A stretch of 64,000 bases of DNA from Dicyema japonicum. Taxonomy: Eukaryota; Dicyemida; Rhombozoa; Dicyemidae. The notes below the pieces were generated by a model, which searched no databases, was not told the origin of the DNA, and saw nothing but the letters and a program-made list of their open reading frames with translations. Positions 44,587-55,487 of the stretch are shown here, in pieces. How positions within the stretch are numbered: the stretch's first letter is position 1; every line of letters starts with the position of its first letter. A program made the translations under genes and the position numbers. The DNA lies in the NCBI GenBank assembly GCA_011109175.1, contig RDEW01000004.1:1252667-1316666 (forward strand). Direction: 5' to 3'.

Positions 44587-46443
44587 TCAATTAGTACCTA
44601 AAGGATTGTACCCTTCACGCTCACCTTCTCTTGGTTGCCAAGGTTCCTCAGTCACTTTATACTGCCAATTAGAATGAGGGACATACACGTCTCTTATATT
44701 CGTAAAATCCAACAGCGTATGTACAAATTACGATGATTGGGAAGGAGAAAGTGATAACATTCAGGGCTTTTGCTTGCTGTGTCGTCGCAGAATCTGCATA
44801 ACCAAATTCTACGAAATTAGACAGGAGGATGGCCTAAAGTCATGCGAAATTAATACAAAAAGACAGATTGGAGATACTAGGAGCCACATGGCTTTCCAAT
44901 AATAATTGACCTTTTTGCCCACCATGAACTCCATGTCATAAACAAAGTTTTTCATTCCTAGAATTGGAAAACCGCAAAAACCATAAACGTGTATAACAGC
45001 TATTAATTCGGCAATTCCTATCCAAAAGAAGGACATTGATAGTCCGTTGTCGATGATATCCAACAGAAAGCGTCCCCCCTTCATTGAGAATTCTCACAAC
45101 CTGGAAGCACATGGGAATTCCAAAAATGAAACTTACACTGCAAACTAGCATTCTGAACAAAATGCTTTTTCTGCGGTTCATATTGGGTATCATGTTTTCC
45201 AAAGGGTACAGGAGACCCTCGGTGATGGTACCCTGAGAATGTTTAACAAGGTCAACCATAGAACCAATTCCAAGCAGAATCATCATTAAAAAAAAAAATG
45301 TTGACCATAACTGAGATATAGGGAGTTTAGATAAACCGGTTGGGTACGCAATGAAGACTAATCCGAATCCTTAGATCAAAACTCACGAACCGACCTTGTT
45401 TGACTACTTCGGGGACCGTTTTATTCGCAGTGTAAGCCAAATAGCCTGTTATCGAAAAAACGGCAAATCCCACGTAAAAGGAAGTCGCACAATTTAATAT
45501 GGGGACCAAAACCCCATCACGAATGGCGTCATATTTGAATTTGTTGTGACTGGACAAACTGATGATCCCCCCAATGGCGATAGAGAGCGAATAAAATATC
45601 TGAGATCCAGCATCTTTCCACACCTGAAATGATTTTTGATTATACACGTGGTTCAGCAAGTTTTTTCACGTTCGGTTTTAGGTAAAAGCTTATTCCGTTT
45701 TTGGATCCTGGAAGTAACGCGGAACGAATGACCAAACAAGACATCATAAAATACGGAAATATCCCGGTAATGTAGGCCACCTTCAATTCAGGAAATCATA
45801 AACTTTTCCAAGGGATTTAATTGAGGTGGACAAGCAAAGGAAAACGAAAAACCAGGCAAAAAAATATCCAACAATCATGTTGCTCTTAATATGGCCATAT
45901 ACTCCGTACTCGGCGGTGGATCCCAATATTCTGTTGCTTAGATGTCAAAATGCACAAATACTAGAAAAATTGTTCGGCTTCCATTCCTGGTGTGCAGTTT
46001 CTGTTCCAGCTGGCATTGCAGAGAGTCCACGGTAGAACTTTTCTCCATGAAAAAAATAAATATTGAAGACAAATGGAAATAATAACGTTGTAGTAGCAAC
46101 CAAATGCAAACGTAATGAGAATACAGCTGTACCCGATCCCTGTGCTAACTAAAGAGACTCACCTCTAAATAGAGGAGCGATATTCCAGCATTTCACGCTA
46201 TCAAGTCCGGAAAACTGTCCGAGGGCGATTTCTACGAAGAATACAGGAATTCCGATCACCGCCAAACTCAGAAAATATGGCAAAAGAAATGCGCCTACGA
46301 AAATTTGTAATAAGTCTACCTCCCCCATTTTTATAGCACAAGTAAGGAAACCGCCAAACGTTGCCCAACCCGACAGCAAACGACAGCAAAGTTAGAATAA
46401 ACTCTATCTTTCTCACCCAAAGCAATCGAGAGTTATAACCCAT
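44587..46443 (-). CDS. SLC6 Na+/Cl- dependent transporter, amino-acid/GABA type
   Basis: Twelve-helix neurotransmitter:sodium symporter. From the ATG at 46443: [34 protein letters not shown], a 25-bp intron, then [20 protein letters not shown] and [20 protein letters not shown]. Further helices include [93 protein letters not shown] and [20 protein letters not shown]. The TM1 position that is Asp in monoamine transporters is Gly here (FAVGLGN), so an amino-acid, GABA, glycine, taurine or creatine-type substrate is expected. The tail ends [17 protein letters not shown] at 44587. About 540 residues. Introns are about 23-27 bp. Which subfamily it belongs to was not decided. Confidence 0.9.
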
Positions 46444-46924
46444 TTATAACGTTTCTGATTTCCCAATTTATATCTTGAAAACCACAAATTTAGTGTTTAA
46501 CCATAATTTTATGAGATAAACACACGATCAATTTGTCTGTACTTACCCACAATGTAGACCAATATTGTATGGGGTAGAAAAAGCATGAGGAACGATATTT
46601 TTGGGATTTTAAAGCATAATCAGTATTTTAGAAATTAGATAACACCACGGCCATATTAGTCTATATAGATTAAAATATAATCCAAAAAGGGGGAGTAGAG
46701 TTTACATCCATATTGAGGGTACGAGGTCTCATCTAGTTAAAAACTGTAAGAAATTTGAATAAAAGACTCTTGTTTGAAACAGGACAAGATTATTCTCGAA
46801 GAGCAACTTGAATAATCATTCTCTCTTCTTATTTCGTAGACAAGTCAGTATATGTATAATTTTATGTGGTGAGGTGGGTAAACATAACGTCATGTAGTTT
46901 CGTTTAGAGTAAAGAAACAATCAG

Positions 46925-47010
46925 TACCCGCCCTGACTGCGTGGCTATTCCCCTCAGATGGGGAGCGAGATTCGCTCAAATAGCAGCAGTGCTCACGAAG
47001 ATTGTCTCCT
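46925..47010 (-). mobile_element. LINE III 3'-terminal fragment
   Basis: The reverse complement contains the ERISL codons (GAGCGAATCTCGCTC) followed by GGGAATAGCCACGCAGTCAG (GNSHAVR), the tail of LINE III. It lies about 70 bp downstream of the SDHA stop, with which it shares orientation. Confidence 0.6.
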
Positions 47011-47077
47011 TATTTTAATATATTGAAGTTTTAAGGTAAATGATAATTAAAACAAATTAGTATGACCGAACTAAATG

Positions 47078-49237
47078 TTAATATTTGCGGACGAATGGGG
47101 CTAAAGTCGGGCACTCTTCGTACAACGTCTTATCAATAACAGGTCGATATTTCAAACTAATCTAAACCATAAATAAAAGTCATACCTCCCCCGTATTTTC
47201 ATCATAGTAGGACAGCGTGTGCTTCCTCCAATGATCTTCAAATTTACTTGGATGCTGTCCTTCGAGATCCTTAGAATAGTCAAGCTCATCAATTCGGTTC
47301 TAAAACAGTAAAATCGTGGTCATACTGGATAATCCTCCCGAGAATGGGCTCCACGACTTTCCTTTCTAGCCTCCGCACCATAAATTGTTTGAAGGGAGCA
47401 AATCATCAAATTTTCTAGTTCCAAAGTCTCAATCAGATCAGTATTCCAGATCAGGGTCTTATCGACGACCTACAATGACGAACTCAGTGAACCTTTATGT
47501 CATCCTTCAGCGCCTTACGAAGAACATTGATCTTCTCGATGCCAGCTTGCAAGGTCGGACCATCACGAAAAACGGCCGCATGCTCTTGATTTGCCTTTTG
47601 CATTTTCAGACGAATTTCGGGCGCTGTGAGAGATCCCTTGGAATTCAAAAGTCGGTCAACATGGTCAATTGAAGCCTGGCCAGCGTCCTAACTTTATATT
47701 GACAATTCTGTCACCTTGGGTAGATCAGGGACAGCCGAATTGGGTTCCGTCGTTTCCGTGATAGAATTTGCACAGGCACGACCAAACACGACCAGATCAA
47801 GCAACGAATTTGCACCGAGTCTATTGGCTCCGTGGACATTCGCACAGGCGCCTTCACCACAAGCATACAAACCAGGGATAATAACGTCTCGCCCATCAAC
47901 GTGATCAACGACCTGCCCCTTCCAGTTTGTAGGGGTCCCACCCATATTATAGTGCACTGTAGGCAACACGGGAATCGCCTCTTTGCTCACGTCAACCCCC
48001 GAGAAAATCATGGCTGTCTCAGAAATTCCAGGAAGGCGTTGCTCGATCAATTTTTTGTCCAAATGATGGAGTTGTAGTAGCACGTGGTCTTTCTCCGGTC
48101 CACAACCTCTATAAAATTACCTAAATTGACAAACCTCCCAGCTCTGATCTCCATCGTTGCCGAACGAGAAACAACATCCCGGGAAGCCAAATCCTTAGCA
48201 GTTGGAGCATAATTTGGCATGAATCTCTCTCCCTCTGAGTTGACAAGATATCCACCTTCGCCTCTGACTCCCTCGGTGATCAAGCAGCCGGCGCCATAAA
48301 TCCCTAAGATCTCAGTTTCTCAGAATACCAGTTGGATGGAACTGCACAAACTCCATATCTTGTCCAGGGACTCCACTACGTGCTGCTATTCCCAATCCAT
48401 CCCCAGTACAGGCGTGAGCCCCCGTACATGAGAAATATGATCTCCCGTAGCCTCTAATACCCGTAAATATGAGCTACTGCCCAGTTGCCAAGACTGTGTT
48501 GGGGGCGTTGAATCTGTGGAAAGTCCCGTCCTCCAGACATAGAGCTATTACTCCGCGGCACGCTCCGTTGACCATCATCAAATCAAGTGCAAAATATTCC
48601 ACAAAGTATTTAGTCTCATAAAATAATGACTAAAGTGAAAATCAAGTATTACTCTTCCGTATAACGTGTGGAGCATAGAATGACCAGTTCTGTCAGCCAC
48701 AGCACAGCACCGATGGGCTTGACCCCCTTTTCCATAGTTTATGCTTTGTCCACCGAAGGCTCGTTGATAAATCTTTCCGTTTTCAAGTCGACTGAAAGGC
48801 ATTCCGTAGTTTTCCAGTTCCAACACGACCTTAGGGGCTTCTTTAGTCATGTAAGAGATAGCATCCTGATCACCTAGCCAGTCAGATCCTTTCACAGTAT
48901 CATAAAAGTGGTATTTCCAGTCGTCTTCCTCCATGTTGCTCAGAGCCGCGTTGATGCCTCCCTGGGAATATGTGGAAATAAAACCTGGGCAGCAACGGTG
49001 TGAGAGCGAGTTGGAAACAGTTTTGTAACACAGGCGACCTTATAACCTTTGCTTGCTAATCCAAAGGCTGCTCGCAACCCCGAACCGCCCGCGCCGACAA
49101 CTACGGCGTCGTACTTGTGGTCCACAACCTTGTACTGTCCAGTTGTTAAGGTACGTTGTTGTTTTAAAAAAAGGCTCCTTAAATTCGCGTAAAGAACCCT
49201 CTATAAAATTAATCTTTGTTGATACGGAGGCAAGCAT
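47078..49237 (-). CDS. SDHA: Succinate dehydrogenase flavoprotein subunit, mitochondrial
   Basis: SDHA is the FAD-binding catalytic subunit of complex II. Exon 1 (ATG at 49237, MLAS) joins through a 25-bp intron to [20 protein letters not shown], an amphipathic, Arg-rich mitochondrial presequence. The mature part follows: [20 protein letters not shown] (FAD fold), [18 protein letters not shown] (covalent-FAD His; a 23-bp intron interrupts the codons after AAQ), [106 protein letters not shown] 26-bp intron (48109-48134) leads to [20 protein letters not shown] and then [20 protein letters not shown]. The C-terminus is [19 protein letters not shown], a 24-bp intron, then [16 protein letters not shown] and FVRKY (stop 47078). 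About 620 residues versus 664 in human. All catalytic segments look intact. Confidence 0.96.
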
Positions 49238-49395
49238 AAGAAAATTGATATTTAAATTTTTATGATTAAAAATTTATTATTAAATTTTATGATAAAGCTT
49301 AACTATTAATTATGCTAACAAATATCAGTTGTTTTTTAAATTAGGTCATTTTGGTCCCGCGTCAGATCATTTACGATGTTAAATTTAAATTAAAT

Positions 49396-49617
49396 TTATT
49401 GAACCAGAAAACACCTCATAGCCAAAATGAAAAAATTCAGGTGATCCCGACCTCCCTCAGCATTCTTCGCATACTCGTACTTGAAGAATGTGCAATCCAG
49501 GGAGTACTTCTCTGGATGGTTGTTGACTAATAGTCTTTTTGGATATAATTTAGGATTATATCTAGCACTACCTGAGTTTGTGAACCACATGACGCACGCT
49601 AGCAATTCAAGCTTCAT
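49396..49617 (-). CDS. Hypothetical small protein, 73 aa, possible signal peptide
   Basis: ATG at 49617 opens MKLELLACVMWFTNSGSA, which looks like a signal peptide or a single N-terminal membrane segment. It is followed by a basic, Tyr-rich body (RYNPKLYPKRLLVNNHPEKY, YEYAKNAEGG) and stop at 49396. It lies about 160 bp upstream of SDHA on the same strand. No family was recognised. The first 46 bp of the frame reappear in the duplicated block after the N at 50573, so one of the two may be an artefact. Confidence 0.4.
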   Translation of the reverse strand: MKLELLACVMWFTNSGSARYNPKLYPKRLLVNNHPEKYSLDCTFFKYEYAKNAEGGRDHLNFFILAMRCFLVQ

Positions 49618-50941
49618 GGAGCTAAGGGGAATAGGAGGAACAAAAAAACGAATAAAAAATCTTCAATTTAAGTAGCTATATAGAACCACACTAATTTAAT
49701 TTCTTAATATTATTAAAAATTGTTTATTTTTAAAAACATTGTTGTTAGATTTGAATAAATAAACTTAAACATTAATAAATTAATTGGAAAACTAATTCTC
49801 GATCAGATTAAACCTTATCTCCCAGACGTATCATTCCAACCTGACTTTAAGAAGGCCCGTTCCACAACTACCCAGCTTACTTGCTTGACAAAATTCATCA
49901 AGGAAGAACTTCAACGCAAACCTCGTCATCAAAAGACCATTATGTGTTCCATTGACATAAAGAAGGCTTTTTACTCAACACCGAGGAAACTCTCACTAGG
50001 AAGATTTGTGGCTTTAACATTCCGAACAACCTAACTTCCTCACCGGACGAAGAGGAAGAGTAATCTCCAATTCCACATCTTCAGTCACCAAATATCTGCC
50101 GAACGGGGTCCCGCAAAAATCTCCCTCTATCCGATTCTCTTCAACCTATTCATGAGCGACATACCTTCCTACAGTTGCGACGATACCCTATTCCTTGTTT
50201 ACACCGACGACTTAATCCTGGGAACAAGATATTAGTGCATCCACACAGCTGTTACCCATTTACAAGATTCACTGGATAACCTGAACTGTTGGCTTACGAG
50301 AAACCAACTACACACAAGTCCTTAAAAGTCGTGCTCTATGATCTTTACTTCCAATTGAAGATTGACCAACTCGACGCCTTCATTGACTCTAAGTAGGATA
50401 ACAACTTCCTTCACAATTTCAACAAAAATATTGGAGGTCACATATGAACCACTAATGACCTTTATTTTTTATTATTATTAAAAAGCACTCCCGAGAAAAC
50501 AAAAATTAATTAAGTTTCCCTTATGCGGTATTCCCAATCATCCGTTCCGTCGACCATGATCCTCTTTGCGCGNTGAGTTTGTGAACCACATGACGCACGC
50601 TAGCAATTCAAGCTTCATGGAGCTAAGGGGAATAGGAGGAACAAAAAAAACGAATAAAAAATCTTCAATTTAAGTAGCTATATAGGACCACACTAACTTA
50701 ATTTCTTAATATTATTAAAAATTGTTTATTTTTAATAATATTGTTGTTAGATTTGAATAAATAAACTTAAACATTAATAAATTAATTGGAAAAAAACTAA
50801 TTCTCGATCAGATTAAACCTTACCTCCCAGACGTATCATTCCAACATGACTTTAAGAAGGCCCGTTCCACAACTACCCAGCTTACTTGCTTGACAAAATT
50901 CATCAAGGAAGGACTTCAACGCAAACCTCGGCATCAAAAAT
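49572..50941. repeat. Direct duplication of about 370 bp with an N at 50573
   Basis: TGAGTTTGTGAACCACATGA at 49572 and the following 370 bp (to about 49942) recur immediately after the N at 50573 (50574-50941). Small differences include a three-base indel in the LINE part (ggaaaaaaactaattc versus ggaaaactaattc). About 630 bp of LINE I lies between the copies. Confidence 0.88.
49780..50480 (+). mobile_element. LINE I RT fragment
   Basis: The plus strand encodes KARSTTTQLTCLTKFIKEEL, MCSIDIKKAFYSTPR (FDSVPR-like), LFNLFMSDIPSYSCDDTLFL and the catalytic block VYTDDLILGT near 50190. This matches FMADIPTPIGEYDLLLTYAD in the longer copy. 5'- and 3'-truncated, with frameshifts; its 5' part is duplicated at 50790-50941. 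Confidence 0.8.
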
Positions 50942-50984
50942 TTCTCCGTTTCTTGAAGAAACTGAGACAGATAGCTACACTAAA

Positions 50985-51085
50985 ATGTAAATGAGACTCG
51001 GTGGCTTTTCCATTTGATCTCTGTCAAGATCGTGAGAGGCAACCCAAAGTCTATTATGTCGGCGGGGGTCATTTTTGATTGATTT
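50985..51085 (-). repeat. Dispersed repeat family E, copy 1
   Basis: The reverse complement is about 78% identical by eye over about 90 bp to 54785-54880. It includes CCCCGCCGACATAATAGACT and AAGCCACCGAGTCTCA. Translation gives PADIIDFGLPLTILTEIKW followed by KSHRVS, similar to PADLIDVELPLAIATEIYW RSHRVS in the other copy, so a protein-coding origin is likely. Confidence 0.6.
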
Positions 51086-51449
51086 TTTGGTTAATAAATC
51101 ATTTAGACAGGAGATTTGATTTACAACTAATGCAGCACACTTTTAATTTAAAAACAGTTTTTTGCATCAAATTGTTCGTATAAGAATTATGTCAAGCTAA
51201 CATACTTATTCATCAACTTTTGGAATGTGATAGACCTTACTAGTTGAGGAAAAGTCAAAGCATGTTTAACGAACTACTTGAACTCGTATTCAATACTCGG
51301 TACAACAAATCGTTTGTATAGGTTTTCGTCCTACGTCCACATGGACTCGAATGAAACAAGAGAACTCACAAATCAAAGAATATAGAAAAAAATCAAGATT
51401 TTATACGGCCAAACATTCAACCTTAATAGTGAAATTACAGAGTTAATCA

Positions 51450-51965
51450 ACAAGAGGAAATTAGACCAATGGAACAATTTCTTTACAAAAATTAACCACC
51501 GAACAAAACTAAAGGATTTTTTGGGAACTTTATGTGGAATTCAGTCGAAACAAATCGTGTGGAGACAACCCACGACACCAGTATTGACAGAATTAAACAC
51601 CACGTGATTTCACTCATCAGACAGATATCATAATTGACCACTACGAAAAAGTGAGTCATATGAACAAATGCTCCTGTCATGCAAAACGTTCAAACTCCTC
51701 AAGGAAATCCGATTGCAATCAGTCCGTCTGATGTCGACAAACTCATAAAAAACTCTTCTGCCAAAGGGCTTGATGGAATTTGCATTCTGTATTTATAGCA
51801 CCTCAAGGCAATAACAAACATAATTTCTCTGTCCATCAATTTGAAAATATCATCTGACAGCATGCCGGATTTGCATTTATCATAAAGGTTTGCATTCATA
51901 GGCCAGTTGATATTGATTACCGATTTGAGCAGAACTCTGTGGAAAGAGTTAAGACGGTCCATTGC
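51450..51965 (+). mobile_element. LINE fragment, region before RT
   Basis: The plus strand reads NRTKLKDFLGTLCGIQSKQI, then DVDKLIKNSSAKGLDGICIL, matching the conserved K..G.DGI motif just before the RT domain of jockey-like elements. Later frames fall apart. Probably LINE I or a relative. Confidence 0.55.
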
Positions 51966-51992
51966 TTAGAGATTCCCCAAGTCCCAGAGTCG

Positions 51993-52214
51993 TATGTTAG
52001 TAGCCACAGCAGACGTTACCTTTGATAGCTGAAATCAATGTCAATCATTGTCAAAAAATAACTTCGTTACCTGAAGACAAGTTCTGGAACGCTGGAACGA
52101 ATCAGGATCAANATGTTAGTAGCCACGTTACCTTTGATAGCTGAAATCAATGTCAAAAAATAACTTCGTTACCTGAAGACAAGTTCTGGAACGCTGGAAC
52201 GAATCAGGATCAAG
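51993..52214 (+). repeat. Direct duplication (about 100-119 bp) around an N
   Basis: ATGTTAGTAGCCACAGCAGA at 51993-52111 is repeated right after the N at 52112 (52113-52214), with two short deletions (about 9 bp each) in the second copy. It resembles two alleles or two overlapping contig ends. Confidence 0.85.
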
Positions 52215-52259
52215 GAGTTAGTTGGCTACCCTTTATCTGGAATAAATTTATATCCGATT

Positions 52260-52830
52260 TAAGCCACACCAATGATTCTGGGAGTGGCGCTTATATTTAC
52301 AGAACATGTCTGTTACTCACGAAATGAGAATCCTGAAGATGATCTCAAAACCTCTCTAAAGGAACGCTGGGCTCCTTTCCGCTGGCTCCTTTTTACAACC
52401 GGCATTAATTTACGTCAGTGAATCGTGGTCGATGGCAATTTCCAGCTCTACTCTTCTGAAACTGTCCACAATCCAGGAATCCGCCAAAAGATTAATTTGC
52501 CGAAACTTTTTGTTTGCCTCTCTGAAAGCAGTTTTACTCTTCTGAAACTGTCCACAATCCAGGAATCCGCCAAAAGATTAATTTGCCGAAACTTTTTGTT
52601 TGCCTCTCTGAAAGCAGTTTTTATTGGACAGAGGATGATGAGGGAAGCTACTCTGCCTAACAGCCCCCTTTGTAAAGCCATGAACAAATATCTTAAAAAC
52701 AGTCCTCGAAACGAGATAAAACATGTCCTCTCTAGGATACAAGAGGACGTTTTCCGTCATACATTTAATGGTAGAGTTAGAGCAAATACGTCTAAACTAA
52801 CATTATCTATCTGAAAACTACATGTTTATG
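52260..52830 (+). mobile_element. LINE C-terminal fragment with an 86-bp tandem duplication
   Basis: The plus strand encodes ISSSTLLKLSTIQESAKRLI and CRNFLFASLKAVFIGQRMM, resembling the post-RT region of jockey-like elements (ASESW...L..L...Q...). A segment of 86 bp (52451-52536) is repeated directly (52537-52622) without an N. The open frame continues to 52814. Confidence 0.55.
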
Positions 52831-54200
52831 CACAACACTGGGGAGGGTGACAAAAGACTCTACTGAACTGTATGACTTTTACTTTCAGATCAATAAGACT
52901 GGAAATAACGGAATCTTCTAGAGACTGTTCGGACATATTTTAAGGCGGATTTAACCTCACAATCGAATATAGCAATGGAAGGGTATTATGCTCGGCAGGA
53001 AGGATGTTTTTTGTGGAAGGTCGAAAGCAACTCTTCAGTTGTCATAGGAAATGACCTGAAAACACTGATAAGGAATTGAGATCCCCAGATGACCAAGACT
53101 TATTGATCTGGGATAGGAAGAGATTGACATCTAAAACTGTGTCCTCTGCCCCACATGGGGGTATTATGGGTCTCATGAAGGTGCTATGCAGTCTGTGTCC
53201 AGCCACTAAACTTCACTACAAAACATGTTAAATCCAAGATTTTCTTCCTCGATAATTTGTATAAGTTACTATCCTTAGTAGAAATGAAAACATTAAGTGT
53301 ACTATGGTTCTGTCATAAAGCACTAGGGTTGCATCACCAGCTCCACCTTCCGACTAATCACTAAAACATTTGGATTCTCAATTTAAGTTTTTTTTGAAAC
53401 CTTTCAAGTCATTTTTTTAGTTTTAAAGTTACCCAGGATTATGCCTTTATTCTTGAGTGAGTAACCATCAGCTTTAAATTCAGCCAGATCTCATATTTTA
53501 AGATGTTACCCCCACGATAGCAATAGTGATCAACTTGGAGATACCACTGGATTCTCTGACGTCATGACTTGTGAGTTTACTCAGACTTTCTACTATACCT
53601 TGATTTGTCCTGACAGTAATTGTGGATAACAACCGATTCTTCAAAGCAAATTTGGTTTCTAACGTTCTTATAATTAAATATTCAAACTACTCTGTTTGTC
53701 TTCCATGTTTGTCTCGAGGGCGTTTATGTGACTTCCGAATAACTAGAAAAATATTTAAATAAATGACGAAAATAATTAATTCTGGCGAAATCGGCATTGT
53801 CGTTCAAATAAGGGTATTTTAATATCTAAAAGAAACTTCAATTAGTGCCCTCGACAAAATGAGACCGTTACATATTTCAACATTCGAAACAGTACTTTTG
53901 TCTTTCAACTTCCGTGATAGACCAGACCAGTAATTGGCAAAACAAGGTAAAGAACCCATAACTTACTGACATTATTGTACAAATGTCAAATATTACTGAT
54001 ATCTAGCAACAAATGTCAAATATACTAATTAAGTTCCCACATGTGCCGCATACGAGACGGTAGTTCACCCAATAAAATTATTAAATTCCAATAGTGGTGA
54101 GATACTGGATGATTCAGTCAATAGGGCGGAAATAATATGATTTTTAGGACATTTTTAAAACAAAATATTACAATTAGGACATCTTAAGAAAAAATAGGAC
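52831..54200. other. Intergenic stretch without identifiable gene
   Basis: No conserved coding sequence or clear repeat was recognised on either strand. The last part (54120-54200) is low-complexity AT-rich sequence leading into a tandem duplication. Confidence 0.45.
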
Positions 54201-54462
54201 AATTATATCATTTTTTTATTTTTCATTGCAGACGAACGTTGTGCTACTTCATGAAGTTCAATGAGGGGGCCGGTGTAGTATTTTATTATCATCAAGTAAT
54301 AAAATAATTTTCAATATCCCCCTTTACAGAAAATTATATCATTTTTTTATTTTTCATTGCAGACGAACGTTGTGCTACTTCATGAAGTTCAATGAGGGGG
54401 CCGGTGTAGTATTTTATTATCATCAAGTAATAAAATAATTTTCAATATCCCCCTTTACAGAA
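54201..54462. repeat. Two-copy tandem duplication, period 131 bp
   Basis: The block starting AATTATATCATTTTTTTATT at 54201 restarts at 54332, and the copies are identical over nearly all their length. No N lies between them. The unit contains GGGGGCCGGTGTAGTATTTT and no open frame of note. Confidence 0.92.
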
Positions 54463-54784
54463 ATAGAACTGATTTTTTCAAAATAGATTTTTGCCATTGA
54501 TGTTTCGTAATTTCAAAAAGTTCATGAAACAAATTTTCATTCACTATTGACCGCCTTACATTGGCAAAAAAATCCCTTCGTCTTCAAAAATTATTCACTG
54601 TCATTTATTACAATGAGATTTTCGGATTAATAAAATGGCGCTTTAAGGAACTCCCCCGTCTTGTGATAAATCTCACACGTATTCTGCGCTTATCAATTTC
54701 AAAAGAGAAATGTTCATTTTTCAATTAAGTCGTTAAAAGTGTGATATTTTTGACATGAAAAATTTATTTTCAAAAACACAAAAA

Positions 54785-54880
54785 TTAATCAAAAATGATC
54801 CCCGCCGACTTAATCGACGTTGAGTTGCCTCTTGCGATCGCAACAGAGATCTACTGGAGAAGCCACCGAGTCTCACGTAC
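54785..54880 (+). repeat. Dispersed repeat family E, copy 2
   Basis: Contains CCCCGCCGACTTAATCGACG and GAAGCCACCGAGTCTCACG. Translation PADLIDVELPLAIATEIYW then RSHRVSRTSWFF. Homologous to 50985-51085 (opposite strand) and, more weakly, to 32970-33060 and the end of the open frame at 11798-12028. Confidence 0.6.
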
Positions 54881-55164
54881 GTCGTGGTTTTTTACTGTAG
54901 CTAGGCGTCCAAGTTTATGAAATGAAACGATTTTTTTGACAATATATTCATTGCACAATTTTAAAAAAATGAAAAAAACAAGTAATATGAAAAATTTTAT
55001 TATTTTCATTTTTCAATATCTTACAGCCTTCATCATATAAATTATATCAAATTTGAAATTTTATAAAAAACTTGTCTAATTTTTTAATTATATAATTTAT
55101 TTTATTTTATTGAACCAAAAAACCTACCGGTATATCCAAATAACAAGAAAAAGGTTTGAATTTT

Positions 55165-55290
55165 CTCGTGGCATCATGTGGTTCACCTTTTGTGGTGACG
55201 CTCAGTGTAATAATACACCAAAAAGAACCATTTGCTCTTCCCCATCCAGACTCTTTATGCCTGGATGGTATACCTCAAATAAATAAATAA
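55165..55290 (+). repeat. Dispersed repeat family C, copy 2, followed by an AAAT microsatellite
   Basis: GTGGCATCATGTGGTTCACC, GTGGTGACGCTCAGTGT and ACCAAAAAGAACCATTTGCT correspond to the copy at 23055-23170. An (AAAT)n tract follows at 55275-55290. Confidence 0.55.
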
Positions 55291-55487
55291 ATAACAAGAA
55301 AAAGGTGATTCCAGCCTCTTTCATCAGTTTCAGCATCTTTTTCGGTGTTCCGACTGCGTTCCTGCACACTTCCGATATGAAAGAAGTCCGCATACTCAAG
55401 TCCTTCGCAGGGGCACTGTTCCAGTCGCCTCTACCATATTTTTTAGATTTCTTGGCAGAATTTTCACTCGGGAATATTTCCTTAGTA

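Noticed and set aside
962-49237. Ciliate or other protist origin, because of tiny introns
   Set aside because: Afadin, FARP, NEK10 and SLC6 in this form, plus a class II bHLH factor, are animal genes, and TAA/TAG act as stops at the ends of conserved proteins.
52448-52760. Minus-strand frames over the 86-bp duplication
   Set aside because: The plus strand has the retroelement-like protein; the minus frames are produced by the duplicated unit.
55275-55290. Functional significance of the AAAT run
   Set aside because: A simple microsatellite of four or so units beside a repeat; nothing more can be supported.
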